A stretch of 64,000 nt of DNA from Arcanobacterium_A bovis. Lineage in GTDB: Bacteria > Actinomycetota > Actinomycetes > Actinomycetales > Actinomycetaceae. Location: the NCBI RefSeq assembly GCF_042655305.1, contig NZ_JBHSLR010000009.1; one strand, written 5' to 3'. Of this stretch, positions 53,451 through 61,945 are shown in pieces. Position 1 is the stretch's first letter. The number at the start of each line of letters is the position of its first letter. The position numbers and the translations under genes were made by a program. Below the pieces are notes generated by a model, which did not search any database, was not told the DNA's origin, and worked only from the letters and a program-made list of their open reading frames with translations.

Positions 53451-54989
53451 CTATCCGAGCGAGTTTGCGATGTGGATTGCCCGCACTACTGCGGCAGCTT
53501 TATTGCGTGTTTCCTCAAACTCAGTGCTTGGATCCGAGTCGGCAACGATTCCTGCGCCGGCTTGAATATGGGCGTATTTTCCCTTGATGACGGCGGTGCG
53601 GATGGCGATTGCCAAGTCCGCATTTCCACTAAAATCGAAATATCCCACAACGCCACCATAGATCCCGCGCTGTGCGGGTTCCAAAGAATCGATGATCTCG
53701 ATAGCGCGCGGTTTAGGCGCACCGGAAAGGGTGCCAGCTGGGAAAGTGGCTTTCAAACAGTCCACTGCCGTCTTATCCTCGCGCAAAGTGGCAGTCACCG
53801 TTGAAGTGATATGCATGATATGGGAAAACTTCTTAATTGCCATCAGTTCCTGAACATGTACAGAACCAGGCACCGCAACTTTCGCTAGGTCATTTCGCGC
53901 CAAATCAACGAGCATTATATGCTCAGAACATTCTTTTGGATCGGCAAGTAATTCCTCTTCAAGAGTTTGGTCTTCGGTAAGATCGACGCCGCGTGGCCGG
54001 GAGCCTGCAATCGGGAATGTTGTGATTTGGGTGCCGTCGAGTTTCATCAAAGTTTCGGGCGAAGCTCCCACAACCGCAAACCCAGACTCAGCATCGAGGT
54101 TTTCCAGCTGTAAGTAGTACATGTATGGGCTTGGATTTATTGTGCGTAAAACTCGATAAACATCGAGAGGTGTAGCGTTACACTCCACATCCTGCCGCTG
54201 CGAAAGAACTACTTGGAAAACATCTCCATCAACAATATGGGTTTTGGCGCGCGTAACCGACGCTTCGAAGTCTGATTGAATCGTGCGAAACCGAAACTTT
54301 GCTGGTATCTGTTCAGCACCGTTGCTTAGTTCGCTAAGATGAAGCGTTACTGGTTCGCTTAAGCCTGCGAACATCTGCTCAAGGCGATCCGTTGCTTGAT
54401 CGTACGCTGCATCAGCGCCGTCGTCATTTCCATTGCGATTGATGGCATTCGCTACTAGCCATACCCCATTCTCTTTGTGGTCAATGGCGAGCAGGTCGTC
54501 AACAAGGCACAAAGATACATCGGGAACATCGAGTTCTCGCTGAGATTCATAGCGCAACTGTGGCTCCCATTCGGCAACAATTTCCCAGCCCAACGCGCCA
54601 ATTAATCCACCAGTTAGTGGCGGTAAGTGGGCAAAGCGTTGTGTGTGTAACTGAGCTAAAGCCGAAGCCAATACCTCAATTGTGGGCCCTTGCTTAAGGA
54701 CTCCTTGCGGAACGTCTCCCGTCCACTGGGCTTTGCCATCACGCGCGATTAATGACGCACGGGAACTTACGCCGATATACGACCACCGCGAGCGAACGCC
54801 GTCTTGCTCTACGGATTCGAGTAAAAAGGTGCCAGGACGTGACTTAGCGAGTAGACGATAGAGACCAACAGGAGTTGCATCGTCGATGAGCACCCGCTTG
54901 ACCACAGGGATAACCCGATGATCGCGTGCTAAGGCTAAAAAATCTTCCCGACTTGGCCAAATCTGTCCCCAAGAAAGCTCTTCGTTCAT
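53451..54989 (-). CDS. trpE: Anthranilate synthase component I
   Basis: Converts chorismate to anthranilate with ammonia supplied by TrpG. It has 512 residues; the feedback-inhibition motif LLES is present near residue 55, so tryptophan inhibition is expected. Catalytic-domain motifs: DVFQVVLSQR, DLARNDLAKVA, FPAGTLSGAPKPRAIE. trpG and trpD are not in the window. It overlaps hisI by 4 bases, giving the his-trp arrangement typical of actinobacteria. Confidence 0.95.
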   Translation of the reverse strand: MNEELSWGQIWPSREDFLALARDHRVIPVVKRVLIDDATPVGLYRLLAKSRPGTFLLESVEQDGVRSRWSYIGVSSRASLIARDGKAQWTGDVPQGVLKQGPTIEVLASALAQLHTQRFAHLPPLTGGLIGALGWEIVAEWEPQLRYESQRELDVPDVSLCLVDDLLAIDHKENGVWLVANAINRNGNDDGADAAYDQATDRLEQMFAGLSEPVTLHLSELSNGAEQIPAKFRFRTIQSDFEASVTRAKTHIVDGDVFQVVLSQRQDVECNATPLDVYRVLRTINPSPYMYYLQLENLDAESGFAVVGASPETLMKLDGTQITTFPIAGSRPRGVDLTEDQTLEEELLADPKECSEHIMLVDLARNDLAKVAVPGSVHVQELMAIKKFSHIMHITSTVTATLREDKTAVDCLKATFPAGTLSGAPKPRAIEIIDSLEPAQRGIYGGVVGYFDFSGNADLAIAIRTAVIKGKYAHIQAGAGIVADSDPSTEFEETRNKAAAVVRAIHIANSLG

Positions 54990-55381
54990 TGCTTCTCGCT
55001 CTCGCCATTGTGTGTTAAAAGCAGTTCACCACCTGCTAGAAAACAGGTACGCTCGCCGGTATGGCAGGCGCTTCCCACCTGCTCAACCTGTACTAAGAGC
55101 GAATCGCCGTCGCAATCAAGCGATACATTCTTCACCAATTGGATGTGACCCGATGTATCGCCTTTGCGCCAGTATTCTTGCCGCGAACGCGACCAGAACC
55201 AAACGCGGCCAGTGGAGAGTGTGCGTGCCAAGGCCACGCGATTCATCCACGCAACCATCAATACGTCTTTGTTATCCCAGTCTTGGATTACGGCCAGCAC
55301 TAAGCCCTGGTCGTTAAACTTAATTCGCTGCTCATACTGCGGATCAAGTACATCCTGTGGTGCATTTTCTGCGCTCATCAT
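54986..55381 (-). CDS. hisI: Phosphoribosyl-AMP cyclohydrolase
   Basis: The third step of histidine synthesis. A protein of 131 residues, the single-domain form without HisE. LMVAWMNRVALART and WFWSRSRQEYWRKGDTSGH carry the active site; the zinc and magnesium ligands Cys and Asp follow (SLDCDGDSLLVQVEQ, CHTGERTCF). It overlaps hisF and trpE by 4 bases. Confidence 0.95.
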   Translation of the reverse strand: MMSAENAPQDVLDPQYEQRIKFNDQGLVLAVIQDWDNKDVLMVAWMNRVALARTLSTGRVWFWSRSRQEYWRKGDTSGHIQLVKNVSLDCDGDSLLVQVEQVGSACHTGERTCFLAGGELLLTHNGESEKQ

Positions 55382-56148
55382 CGCACCTCGATTCCGGCTT
55401 TGGCAAGTTCGTCTTTGACTTCGCGTATCGTGAGAGTTCCGAAATGAAATACACTCGCTGCCAGCACAGCATCGGCACCCGCTTGTACTGCCTGCACAAA
55501 ATGCTCGGTAGTACCGGCTCCTCCTGAAGCAATGATGGGCACCGAAATTTCGGAGCGAAAATCTTTAATCATGTCAGTATCGAAGCCTGCGTTTGTGCCG
55601 TCGGCATCCATCGAATTGAGCAGGATTTCTCCTGCACCGAGTTCAACAGCAGTGCGTGCCCACTGCAAAGCGTCAATGCCTGTGCCTTGTTTGCCACCGT
55701 GAGTAGTAATTTCGTAGCCAGAATCTGTTCGAGTTTCTTCGCGAACTCGGCGTGCATCAACCGAAAGCGTAATAACTTGATTGCCAAATTGATCTGCAAT
55801 TTCACTGATGAGTTCTGGCCTGCGCACGGCAGCAGTGTTAATTCCTACCTTATCGGCACCGGCGTGAAGCAATTGTGCCACGTCGTCAACGGAACGGACG
55901 CCACCGCCAACAGTGAGCGGAATAAACACTTGATCGGCAGTTTTGCGCACTACGTCAAGTAGCGTTGAACGCCCTTCGACAGACGCCGAGACATCGAGGA
56001 ATGTCAGTTCATCACAGCCCATGTCACCATAGATTCGCGCGAGCTCCACGGGATCGCCCGCATCGCGTAAATTCTCAAAATTCACACCTTTAACGACTCG
56101 ACCATGCGAAACATCGAGACACGGAATAACACGCACTGCAACCGCCAC
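55378..56148 (-). CDS. hisF: Imidazole glycerol phosphate synthase subunit HisF
   Basis: The cyclase subunit of the HisHF complex, linking histidine and purine synthesis. A TIM barrel of 256 residues; catalytic aspartates are in IPCLDVSHGRVVKG near residue 11 and VDARR near 130. GTG 56148 has a GGGGAG site. hisA, hisH and hisB are not in the window. The gene follows the FKBP-like gene after 13 bases, so the pup locus and the his-trp genes may form one transcript. Confidence 0.95.
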   Translation of the reverse strand: MAVAVRVIPCLDVSHGRVVKGVNFENLRDAGDPVELARIYGDMGCDELTFLDVSASVEGRSTLLDVVRKTADQVFIPLTVGGGVRSVDDVAQLLHAGADKVGINTAAVRRPELISEIADQFGNQVITLSVDARRVREETRTDSGYEITTHGGKQGTGIDALQWARTAVELGAGEILLNSMDADGTNAGFDTDMIKDFRSEISVPIIASGGAGTTEHFVQAVQAGADAVLAASVFHFGTLTIREVKDELAKAGIEVR

Positions 56149-56161
56149 GGCTCTCCCCTAC

Positions 56162-57019
56162 TTAATCCTCAGCTTTATTAGCAATAGCAAGAATATCAAC
56201 TATTGCATAAATATCGCGGTTCCCTTGCGCATTTTGGGCAGGTATCGCTAGCGCGACTCGTGAACCAATACGCTGATCGAGCAAGCCATCGCGCATTCCA
56301 GCGAAAACTTTGTTCACCTCTATATATGCCGGTTGTGGATTATTCCAAGTATCTTCAAGCACAGCGCCGTTGGCATCAACGAGCACGTAATTTGCAAAAA
56401 TTGCGTCGTTTTGGGTGATCTGTGCACCTTTGCCAGCGATAAGTTCACTTACTGCGAGCGAGGGAATCGCTTGACCTGTTGCGCCCAAAGTCGGTCTATT
56501 GTTTGCTCCTACCGTAATGCCTGGGAACGGTACAGTTCCTGCAAAAGCCTTCATTTGTCCTTGGACAGTGGTAGGGAGCAGATCAATGACAACGATCTCC
56601 GTGTTTTTCGCCGAATCATCAGGATCAACGACGGCGATACGCGAACCTTCCGTTTTGCCCAAGATAGCTTCGGCAATAGTGCCTAATTTCTTCTTATCAG
56701 CCTGTCCAGCATAAAACTGGTCGTGATTATTGTTTACTAACCCGCCATTCGAGGTGTACGAATATGACGCAGCTTGGTAGAGCAGTTGCGTTCCTTCGTC
56801 GATAACGCGGCCACCACCTTGCACGAGCATTTTTACTCCCGCATCAGAGGCATGCACACTACCTGTCACAGATATCGACGCCGGTGATCCCACCTCGCCA
56901 TGTGATGCTATCGTAAGCGTTGTATTGGATCCTGAATTTTTCGTATGCACAATTCCCACACCAAAACCGATGAGGAGCGCAAGTATAAATCCCAAAACTA
57001 GATGAATTCTTCGTACCAT
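56162..57019 (-). CDS. Membrane-anchored tandem FKBP-like protein
   Basis: A protein of 285 residues: one N-terminal membrane helix (about 5-25, no lipobox Cys) and then two FKBP-like units, roughly 45-155 and 190-282. The pattern GRVIDEGTQLLYQAASYSY, then LGKTEGSRIAVVDP, is repeated as GAQITQNDAIFANYVL, then QRIGSRVALAIP. FKBPs are peptidyl-prolyl isomerases or chaperones, here outside the membrane. Several aromatic residues of the active pocket are not obvious, so it may be a binding rather than a catalytic protein. Its start overlaps the pafA stop (TAATG), a coupling seen with FKBP genes near pafA in other actinobacteria. Confidence 0.8.
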   Translation of the reverse strand: MVRRIHLVLGFILALLIGFGVGIVHTKNSGSNTTLTIASHGEVGSPASISVTGSVHASDAGVKMLVQGGGRVIDEGTQLLYQAASYSYTSNGGLVNNNHDQFYAGQADKKKLGTIAEAILGKTEGSRIAVVDPDDSAKNTEIVVIDLLPTTVQGQMKAFAGTVPFPGITVGANNRPTLGATGQAIPSLAVSELIAGKGAQITQNDAIFANYVLVDANGAVLEDTWNNPQPAYIEVNKVFAGMRDGLLDQRIGSRVALAIPAQNAQGNRDIYAIVDILAIANKAED

Positions 57020-58401
57020 TAGCAGTCCAGTTCTTCCATCAGAGCATCTACTCGCGAATCTGCGTTTACGAATGGATCTTTGAGTAGCACCGTGGCTGAG
57101 CCATCGGCGGTAATCAAGCGCAAATTAGTCCAATCCGCCATAAAATCGCGGCGCGAATCTAGGGCGGCAGCCACGAAATCTCCACGCAATTTTGCTCGCG
57201 TTGTCTGCGGAGGAATTGCCATCGCCGTCGTCACTTCGTCCTCAGTAACAAGTTTCTTCAGACCGCCGCTAGCTTCTAAGGATGCTCGTAAACCGCTGCG
57301 CGTAATGTCGTGCCACGCCAGATCGAGCCGAGCGATGCGAGGATCATCGAGTCCCACCCCTAAGCGCTCCTGATAGCGCTTGAGCAGCCGCTTTTTAGCA
57401 ATCCAATCAATTTCGGTGGCAAGTGAATCCGTATTGCCGCGTTCAATGCCTTCAAGTGCGCGTTTCCACAGATCAAAGACGTATTCGCGGGTCGGATCAA
57501 GCGTCGATAGCCATCCTGCCGACTCGTAATGAGCCATGACCTGTTCGTATATTGCTACTTGGATCTCGAGCGCAGTGATGCGTGTGCCATTAGCTTGCTC
57601 CACGAGCGCTTTGCCCGATGTATCTTGGGAAATCTCGCGAATGGCAAGCATCGGATCTGCTAATTCGCACTGTCGAAAGCGCACGCCGTCTTCCAAACAG
57701 TTAAGTACTGCCTCGGTCATGCCAATCTTCAACGCCGACGTTGAGTCAGAAATATTGGAGTCACCCACAATAACATGCATACGGCGGTACAGCTCGGCAT
57801 CGCCATGCGGTTCATCGCGGGTATTGATCATCGGCCGTGCACGCGTTGAGGCAGACGAAACAGCATCCCACATGTGGTGAGCTCGTTGAGAGATTTCGTA
57901 GCGGACTCCGGCGTCGTCTTTCGCGATAAAACCGGCACCAACGAGGATTTGCCGGCTCACAAAAAACGGAACCAGCGATTCGATTCGCGCCCGATAATCA
58001 CGACGACGACGCACCAGATAGTTTTCGTGGCAACCGAAAGAATTTCCCTGCGTATCGACGTTGTTTTTGAACAAGTGAACCTTGCCAGGAATGGACTTTT
58101 GGATAAGCTCCTCATTCAATACATCGACCATCGTCGAAAATATGGCATCACCAGCGCGGTCATTGCACACAATATCGTGCACCGAATCGCATTCAGCACT
58201 GGCGTATTCTGGATGTGCTCCTACATCGAGATAGAGGCGTGCGCCATTGGCTAGGAAGGTATTCGTTGAGCGATTCGTAGCTAAGACCTGCGCAAAAAGT
58301 CGTTGTGCGGCGTCTTCCGGATCGAGTGGAGGAACGCCGCCGTTAAGCGAGGCGCACATCAAGCCATACTCGGTTTCGACACCGAAAATTCTGCGTTTCA
58401 C
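57019..58401 (-). CDS. pafA: Pup-protein ligase PafA
   Basis: Attaches Pup through its C-terminal glutamate to lysines of target proteins, using ATP. It has 460 residues with the glutamine-synthetase-like fold; the N-terminal FGVETEYGLM provides metal and nucleotide contacts, followed by PEYASAECD and NNVDTQGNSFGCHENYLV. It overlaps pup by 4 bases, leaving no space for the proteasome genes prcB/prcA that lie between them in mycobacteria. The FKBP-like gene follows. Confidence 0.96.
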   Translation of the reverse strand: MKRRIFGVETEYGLMCASLNGGVPPLDPEDAAQRLFAQVLATNRSTNTFLANGARLYLDVGAHPEYASAECDSVHDIVCNDRAGDAIFSTMVDVLNEELIQKSIPGKVHLFKNNVDTQGNSFGCHENYLVRRRRDYRARIESLVPFFVSRQILVGAGFIAKDDAGVRYEISQRAHHMWDAVSSASTRARPMINTRDEPHGDAELYRRMHVIVGDSNISDSTSALKIGMTEAVLNCLEDGVRFRQCELADPMLAIREISQDTSGKALVEQANGTRITALEIQVAIYEQVMAHYESAGWLSTLDPTREYVFDLWKRALEGIERGNTDSLATEIDWIAKKRLLKRYQERLGVGLDDPRIARLDLAWHDITRSGLRASLEASGGLKKLVTEDEVTTAMAIPPQTTRAKLRGDFVAAALDSRRDFMADWTNLRLITADGSATVLLKDPFVNADSRVDALMEELDC

Positions 58402-58580
58402 TGGCCGCCCTTTTGCACAAATCCTTGTACAAACGATGTTGCGTTCGATTCTAGGATCGAATCAATATCATCGAGTAGCGAATCGACGTCGAAGTCCTTG
58501 GTTTGAGGTTGGGCAAATTCGACTTCCTCGGAGTGAACCTCTGATCGTTTGCGTGGTTGTGCAAATTCTTGTTGCGACAT
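58398..58580 (-). CDS. pup: Prokaryotic ubiquitin-like protein Pup
   Basis: A 60-residue intrinsically disordered tag. The C-terminal half has the typical helix-forming stretch (SLLDDIDSILESNATSFVQ) that binds the ARC coiled coil, and it ends QKGGQ. The final Gln must be deamidated to Glu by Dop before ligation. GAAAGGGA 12 bases before the ATG is the likely ribosome binding site. A candidate promoter is upstream, so pup and pafA may be transcribed separately from dop. Confidence 0.97.
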   Translation of the reverse strand: MSQQEFAQPRKRSEVHSEEVEFAQPQTKDFDVDSLLDDIDSILESNATSFVQGFVQKGGQ

Positions 58581-58625
58581 CGTTTTTCGTTTCCCTTTCC
58601 ACTTCGCTTATCCAGTGTAGACCTC

Positions 58626-58654
58626 TCATTAGGCAAACTCTAGAATCGTCTCAA
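58626..58654 (-). promoter_or_regulatory. Candidate promoter for pup-pafA
   Basis: In the 93-base gap between dop and pup, minus strand: -35 TTGAGA (58654-58649), 17-base spacer, -10 TAATGA (58631-58626). This would start transcription about 40 bases before pup. Pattern-based only. Confidence 0.4.
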
Positions 58655-58673
58655 GGCCGTGAGCCACAATTCG

Positions 58674-60266
58674 TTATTCATTGCCTAAGAACTGCATAAA
58701 TTCCTCGATACTGTGCGATTGTTCAAGTATCGCACGAAGCAAATCACCCGTCCCGCGCTCGGGATGCATGAGCGGGATCCTCAATAAATCCGCGCGTCCA
58801 GGCAAATCCACAGTGATACCATTCCATCCGGCAGCTGCAATATTCTGTGGGAATTTACTTATTAAGCCGCCACGAAGAAATGCACGGGTCGAAAGCGGCG
58901 CATTTTGCACAGCCCAGTTAATCTCAGCAGGACTAAAGATTCTTGCTACTCGCGAGGCTTCGTCAAGTTTGCCCACAATACTGTGTGTTGAACGTAAATC
59001 GTGCCATTGCAAATCAAGAGCGCGAAGCTTATCAGCATCCCATGCTAAGCCACCGCGTTCACGCAGTGATGAGAGCATTTGGTACTTTGCCACCCATTCA
59101 ACACGCGATGCTACCGAGAAGATGTCTTTGCGCAGCGCATCGAGCACCAACTGCCATTCGTCAAGTATCTCTTGGGTGTCGGCATCGATATCGCCGTGGC
59201 GTGTCAAAGCTTGCCTGATCACGTCAAGATATATTTCCTGAATATCGAGCGCAGTCTTGCGAGTGCCATCATGCATATCAACGGCGATAGTCAGGTGAGG
59301 ATCGTGGGAAATTTCCCAGGTGGCGCGCACAGGTTCGTACATCACAAGCGAATCGAGAGCCAGTGGCACTTCATCTTGCTCAAGCAACCACAAGACTAGC
59401 GATGTTGTGCCAATTTTGAGCAAATTAGAATAGTCGAATTGATTAGCGTCGCCACCGATCACGTGCAGACGCCGATAAAGTCGCGCATCAGCATGCGGTT
59501 CATCACGAGTATTAATAATTGGACGATTGAAAGTCGTTTCGAGACCAACATCGTTCTCCACATAATCTGCTCGCTGGGAAATTTGGAATCCAGGTTGCTC
59601 CGAACGTGGTCCGATGCCAATTCGTCCTGCACCACAGATTATTGGTCGAGTGACGAAAAACGGAGTCAGATACCGAATAATCTCATTGAAATCGACGTCA
59701 CGTCGTACTAGATAGTTTTCATGCGTACCGTAAGCTGCACCTTTTCCATCAACATTGTTTTTGTACAGCACGAGCTGGTGCTCATCGTCGCTTGCAAGAG
59801 TCATCGCTTCCCGAGCGATGTATTCTCCTGCGCGATCCCAGAGCACAGCTTCGCGTGGATTGATCACTTCTGGTGCCGAATATTCCGGATGAGCGTGATC
59901 TACGTAGAGCCGCGCACCATTCTTAAGCACCGCATTTGCTGCACGTGGCAGAGCCAACTCTGCATCGCTAGGCCTGCGTACGTGGAAGAATGATCCATCT
60001 TCGCCAGAAGGTGCTGGTGACAGCGGATCGTCCGTGAGCAAAGAGGGATGCGCCGCGGCGCGATCAATACGATAGCCGCGCGCATCGTTAAGTGGATCTT
60101 CGCCGTCGTAATCCCATCGCACCGCGCCAAACGGCGTGGACGCTGCTCCAGCCTCGCCATACGCGTCGACGATTTGGGTAGAGAGCGCAATCGGATTGGC
60201 ACTCATATTGCGCGCGTCAATAATGCCAAATTCTGTTTCTAATCCAATACTTCTGCGAACGCTCAT
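58674..60266 (-). CDS. dop: Deamidase/depupylase Dop
   Basis: Activates Pup by deamidating its terminal Gln and removes Pup from substrates. It has 530 residues, homologous to PafA: IGLETEFGI at the start, HPEYSAPEV, NNVDGKGAAYGTHENYLV. Residues around 38-80 form the extra loop typical of Dop and absent from PafA. It overlaps arc by one base (TGATG). Together with arc, pup and pafA it completes the enzyme set for pupylation. Confidence 0.96.
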   Translation of the reverse strand: MSVRRSIGLETEFGIIDARNMSANPIALSTQIVDAYGEAGAASTPFGAVRWDYDGEDPLNDARGYRIDRAAAHPSLLTDDPLSPAPSGEDGSFFHVRRPSDAELALPRAANAVLKNGARLYVDHAHPEYSAPEVINPREAVLWDRAGEYIAREAMTLASDDEHQLVLYKNNVDGKGAAYGTHENYLVRRDVDFNEIIRYLTPFFVTRPIICGAGRIGIGPRSEQPGFQISQRADYVENDVGLETTFNRPIINTRDEPHADARLYRRLHVIGGDANQFDYSNLLKIGTTSLVLWLLEQDEVPLALDSLVMYEPVRATWEISHDPHLTIAVDMHDGTRKTALDIQEIYLDVIRQALTRHGDIDADTQEILDEWQLVLDALRKDIFSVASRVEWVAKYQMLSSLRERGGLAWDADKLRALDLQWHDLRSTHSIVGKLDEASRVARIFSPAEINWAVQNAPLSTRAFLRGGLISKFPQNIAAAGWNGITVDLPGRADLLRIPLMHPERGTGDLLRAILEQSHSIEEFMQFLGNE

Positions 60267-61945
60267 CAGATAAGTCCTTTGTGGATTGCCTTGCCAATTA
60301 CGTCATCATCGCCAAGGCTCACTTCGGCCGGAATTTGCTTCCGCGCAGGTGAAACTTGTTCCTCTGGGGTGGATTGGCGATCAACGAGCGAGCGGATGTC
60401 AAGAATTTTCTTCCCGCGAGCATGCCCATTGATCCGTGCCCATTCGTGTGGATCGGCGATATTTGAGAAATCTTCGTTCTCGCGAATTTCTTCCGCTAGT
60501 GCATTCAAGAGATGATGGGTGGCAATGCCTTTTTCTCCCGAGGCCAGATAATCCTTAATTGCTAGTTTCTTCGCCCGATCCACAATCGCTGCGAGCATCG
60601 AACCAGACACAAGATCGCTCACATACATCTTTTCCCGCGTGCCATCGGCGAAAGTGATCTCAAGTAATTCGTTCGCATTATCTTTAGCAAATAACTTATC
60701 TACCGTCGTTTGCGCCATGTTATCAACAGCTTGGAACGGCGATACACTGTGAATCTCGCTGCGGTGGATTGGTAGTGTTGGGAGCAAATACTTCAAAAGA
60801 ATCTCTTTAGCACCGTGCTGATCTGGGCGGTCAATGCGAATTTTGATATCGAGTCGCCCTGGCCGCAAAATCGCAGGATCAATCATATCTTCGCGGTTTG
60901 ATGCACCAATCACGATCACGTTGTCAAGTTTCTCTACGCCGTCGATTTCAGCCAAGAGCTGCGGAACAACTGTTGTTTCGACGTCGGACGAAATTCCCGA
61001 ACCACGGGTGCGAAATAGCGCTTCCATTTCATCGAAAAATATCACCACTGGAATCCCGTGGGCTGCACGATCCCGTGCACGCGAGAAAATATCGCGTATC
61101 TGACGCTCGGTTTCTCCTACGTATTTGTCTAAGAGCTGAGGACCTTTGATATTGAGAAAATATGCGCGCTGATTACCACCGGCATCGCGGGCAATTATCT
61201 TTTGCGCGAGCGATGTGGCGACAGCTTTTGCAATGAGCGTTTTTCCGTTGCCAGGTGGACCATAGAGCAACACGCCTTTTGGAGGAGTCAAACCGTAGTC
61301 TCGATACAGTTGCGGCTGTTCAAATGGGAGCTCAACGGTGTCGCGAATTTGCTCGATCTGCGAGCTCAAACCGCCAATTGCCGAATAATCCACATCGGGA
61401 ATTTCCTCGAGAAGCAAGTGCTCTACATCTGGACGTTCAACTTTCTCAATAGCAAATCCGATGCGCAGGTCAGCGAGGAGCAGATCTCCCACGCGAATAT
61501 CTTGTGAGCGCAGTTTACCGCCTAACCACAAGATACGTTCTTCGTCTTGATGAACTTTCACCAAAGCACGATCAACGCCAAGTACCAGCGACACCGTTAC
61601 GATCTCACCCGTGCGAGCATAATTCGCTACCCCGATAACTACCATCTGCTCGTTGAGAAGTAGTTCCTGACCAGGTTCAATCCTGCCCAACTCGACCAAT
61701 TTGGCCACGCCGAGCTGCATCTTTCGGTTACCTACCAGCGCAGTTACGGTGTGATCGGTGTGATTTGCCGATAAAAAAGTTGCATACGACGACGGCGGTT
61801 GCGACAAGCGCTCCAGCTGCTCAGATAACTCCTGAATCCGATTTCGTGCATCTTGGAGCCCTTTAGCAAGCCGATTGTTCTTTTCTTCCAATGAGCCAGC
61901 TATCTGCCGAAGTCCAAAGTTTTCGCCTGATTCAGGATTCGTCAT
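60266..61945 (-). CDS. arc: AAA ATPase forming ring-shaped complexes (ARC/Mpa)
   Basis: A hexameric ATPase that recognises Pup through its N-terminal coiled coil and unfolds pupylated proteins. It has 559 residues from ATG 61945 (AGGAG 4 bases away). Coiled coil about 12-50; two OB domains to ~175; AAA module with Walker A GPPGNGKT at 229-236, Walker B VIFFDEME at 301-308 and RPGRLD near 361. The C-terminus ends GKAIHKGLI: the Gln-Tyr-Leu tail used by mycobacterial Mpa to dock on the 20S proteasome is absent. It overlaps trmI by 14 bases. Confidence 0.95.
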   Translation of the reverse strand: MTNPESGENFGLRQIAGSLEEKNNRLAKGLQDARNRIQELSEQLERLSQPPSSYATFLSANHTDHTVTALVGNRKMQLGVAKLVELGRIEPGQELLLNEQMVVIGVANYARTGEIVTVSLVLGVDRALVKVHQDEERILWLGGKLRSQDIRVGDLLLADLRIGFAIEKVERPDVEHLLLEEIPDVDYSAIGGLSSQIEQIRDTVELPFEQPQLYRDYGLTPPKGVLLYGPPGNGKTLIAKAVATSLAQKIIARDAGGNQRAYFLNIKGPQLLDKYVGETERQIRDIFSRARDRAAHGIPVVIFFDEMEALFRTRGSGISSDVETTVVPQLLAEIDGVEKLDNVIVIGASNREDMIDPAILRPGRLDIKIRIDRPDQHGAKEILLKYLLPTLPIHRSEIHSVSPFQAVDNMAQTTVDKLFAKDNANELLEITFADGTREKMYVSDLVSGSMLAAIVDRAKKLAIKDYLASGEKGIATHHLLNALAEEIRENEDFSNIADPHEWARINGHARGKKILDIRSLVDRQSTPEEQVSPARKQIPAEVSLGDDDVIGKAIHKGLI

